A stretch of DNA of 64,000 bases from Zygnema cylindricum (Eukaryota > Streptophyta > Zygnematophyceae > Zygnematales > Zygnemataceae), in NCBI GenBank assembly GCA_037447655.1, contig JBBHKE010000008.1, forward strand, positions 31,274 through 95,273, read 5' to 3'. The notes below the pieces were generated by a model. It saw only the letters and a list, made by a program, of their open reading frames with translations, had not been told where the DNA came from and made no database searches. The position numbers and the translations under genes are program-made. Of the stretch, positions 61,881-64,000 are shown piece by piece; the stretch's first letter is position 1; every line of letters starts with the position of its first letter.

Positions 61881-63867
61881 AACTCAAAGCAGTATAGGAT
61901 TCAACACCCAGTTACTAGAAAGGTTAAAGAGTATAAAAATGTAGAGTTTAATGAGAACTTGGAATGTATGGTGAAAGGAGCTAATGAGTCTAAACGGGCT
62001 CTAGATTATGAGGAGAAGAGTCATTATGAGAAGTTCAATGGAGAGGAGGAGGAAGAGGAAGAATTTTTGATAGAGGTAGGGAAATAGAAAAATCTGCGAT
62101 TTGTAGAGAAACCTTTAGAGAAAGTTTCGACACCTAAGCTTAGCAGCAGTGAATCACAATGAGACAAGGTCATCATAAAATCACCCATTCGCACTGACAA
62201 CGTGACATCACAAAAGACACCCCTAGAGAAGGAGGATGATGACAAGATTGAGAATAGTGATTCGAATAAAGAATTTGCAGAAGACGTATGGAGAAGTAAG
62301 AGATCAACTAATGGGAAGGCACCGAAACGATTCTCACCAGGACAGTCATATAAAAAGCAAACCAGCTACTAGAGGGCAATTTTTGAAATAAGAGAAGGAA
62401 GGGCATAATCTTTCCTCTTATGAAAGGCAATTAAAGAAAATCGTCCGGCCAATCCGCAATCATATCAAGAGGCTCGAGACTCGGACGAATGAGAGGAGAA
62501 GTGGAAACCGGCGTTTATCAAAGAATTTAATTATGTAAAATCAAATGGGTATTTTGAAAAAGTAGATTTACCGGTTGGTAAAAAGGCAATAGACTCAAAG
62601 TGGATTCTTAAGACAAAGACGAGAGTTTCGGGGTATAAGGCACGATTAGTATGTAAGGTCTTTCAGCAAAAAAAGGGAATTGATTACTCAGAGAATTTTG
62701 CTCCTGTAGTTAAGTTCAATTCAGTACATGCAACTATTGCAATGGCGGCGGAAGAAGGAATGCACATCCAACAGATGGATGTAGAGACGGTGTTTTTAAA
62801 TGGTAAATTAGATGAACATGTATACATGAAAATTCCAGAAGGAGTTCCTAGAAAGAATGGTAAGGTATGGAGGTTGTGGAAATCTTTGTATGGTTTAAAG
62901 CAGGCACCGCGAACATGGAACCATAATCTTCACAAGGTTTTACTAATTTTGGGATTTAAAAGGCTTACTGCAGATTGTGGAGTGTATATTCCGGGAGAAG
63001 GTTGGAACATGATAATATTTAGTGTATACGTAGATGACTTTATTTTCATCCCTCACAACTTGGAGTTACTTCGAGAGTTAAAAATTGAATTTAAAAAATA
63101 TTTTCGAATTACAAACTTAGGGGATGCACAATACATTGTGGGAATTCAAATTCAGAGGATAAGGAACGGGAATAATAAGTTAAGCTAAGAACAATATGTA
63201 AAAGAGGTATTAGAAAGATTTGGGTTTTAAAATTGTAAGCCACTTGGAACTCCTCTTGATCCTCTTGACAAGTATTCTAACTTTGTTAAAAGTCCCGAGG
63301 TTGAAGCTCCCTATTGGGAGGCGGTCGGAAGCTTGATGTATTTGAGTGTCGGAACAAGGCCAAACATTAGTGCCGTAGTGAGTGTGGTTAGTCGGTATTA
63401 TACTAATCCGAAAAGGGTACATTGGGAGGCAATGAAAAGAATCTTTAGATATTTGGCTAGAACCCTTAGTCTTAGAATTGTTTACAAAAAAAATGAGAGA
63501 TCGAGCTGTTATGGCTATTGTGATGCCGAGTATGGAGGGGACCAAGATATAGGAAGGTTCACGTCAAGATATGTGTTTTTACTTGCCAGAGGAGCCATCT
63601 CGTGGAATTCTTGGTTGCAACCCACTGTGGCACTCTCAGAGTAGTGCCGTGTGGATTAAGGAATTTCTATCGGAGGTCGGATTGAAAAAAGAATGCATGC
63701 AAATATTAAGTGATAACATGTCTTCCATTGCACTTAGTAAAAATCCTATTTTGCATAAGCGCACAAATCACATTAAAATTCAGTGGCATTTTGTTCGAGA
63801 TTTAGTTTCGGAAAAAAAAATTGAGTTTGTGTTTGTACCTACAGAAGAGCAAGTTGTTGATATGTTA
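61881..63867 (+). pseudogene. Element C reverse transcriptase and RNase H
   Basis: After an acidic linker, K-W-I-L-K, Y-K-A-R-L-V, Q-M-D-V-E-T-V-F-L-N-G and Y-V-D-D-F mark RT; 62742-63188 is one open frame. RNase H begins G-S-L-M-Y-L-S-V-G-T-R-P-N-I and has C-D-A-E-Y-G-G, but the S-A-E-A-E-Y segment is deleted near 63640. It stops at V-D-M-L-T where element F begins. Confidence 0.85.
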
Positions 63868-63869
63868 AC

Positions 63870-64000
63870 TGTTGAAATAAGTAGTTTTTTTTGTATTTTC
63901 TAGTTTAAAATAAATTAGCGGAAACATATATAAGAAATGATGGCAGCCTGCCTCCATCTCTTCTCTCTCTCCCCCATACTTGTTGTAGTCACTGAAAGAG
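63870..64000 (+). repeat. Element F, start of an LTR inserted in element C
   Basis: TGTTGAAATAAGTAG with GTATTTTCTAG soon after, and GTTGTAGTCACTGAAAG near the window end, resembling the LTR of element A (CTTGTCGTAGTCACTGAAGG). It cuts the RNase H tail of element C right after M-L-T. The candidate target duplication is TTAAC (63865-63869); its partner is outside the window. Confidence 0.75.

Overview
The window is eukaryotic nuclear DNA. It has spliceosomal introns with GT-AG ends, plant-type leucine-rich-repeat (LRR) exons, Ty1/copia LTR retrotransposons, several families of short inverted-repeat transposons and a 91-base assembly gap. I cannot name the species. Long sense-strand CT tracts in the introns, copia elements inserted into one another and secreted LRR-EGF proteins would suit a myxomycete (Physarum-like) or another AT-rich protist or alga, but this is a weak inference.

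Host genes. The only convincing gene family encodes a secreted LRR-EGF protein. Exon 1 starts at ATG; exons 1-2 together give a signal peptide; exon 3 is the LRRNT_2 cap (W-x-GV-x-C). A series of mostly 72-nt, phase-2 exons carries one LRR each, and the last exon holds LRRs plus a six-cysteine EGF-like domain. Copy A (+, 172-730) is the 3' end of a gene starting before the window. Copy B (-, 13087-7860) is the most complete. Copy C (+, 25716-28457) has lost its start and is broken by the gap. Copy D (+, 37855-45421) has its promoter and ATG separated from the rest of exon 1 by about 7.3 kb of retroelement. A, B and C also share more than 1 kb of 3' flank. Two tiny ORFs (2548-2922 minus and 22315-22479 minus) are only possible genes.

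Mobile DNA, left to right. 3.4-6.0 kb: a deleted copia element and LTR pieces. 14.2-24.5 kb: a segmental repeat (R1) loaded with short DNA transposons, namely a TA-flanked mariner/Stowaway-like family (M1-M5), TTA/TAA-flanked Harbinger-like families (T1, T4) and two abutting elements sharing a TCA between them (P1, P2). 29.5-37 kb: local duplications, T2, and a second R1 copy carrying a hAT-like element (H2a). 37.9-45.2 kb: a minus-strand LTR-internal-LTR-internal-LTR array of a decayed copia element, itself carrying a Harbinger-like element (T5) and a 691-bp hAT-like element with a perfect 8-bp target duplication. 45.8-47.8 kb: more short elements. 48.5-64 kb: a copia element (C) split by three related elements: A (49267-53765, TSD GTCAT), B (54621-60837, TSD AGTAT) and F (from 63870, running off the window).

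Most notable points: the one-LRR-per-exon gene family broken and copied by retroelements; a recent, apparently gag-only copia derivative with a 626-codon open frame; antisense tRNA-like sequences at the same place in two related LTR families; and paralogous empty sites that verify many of the insertions.
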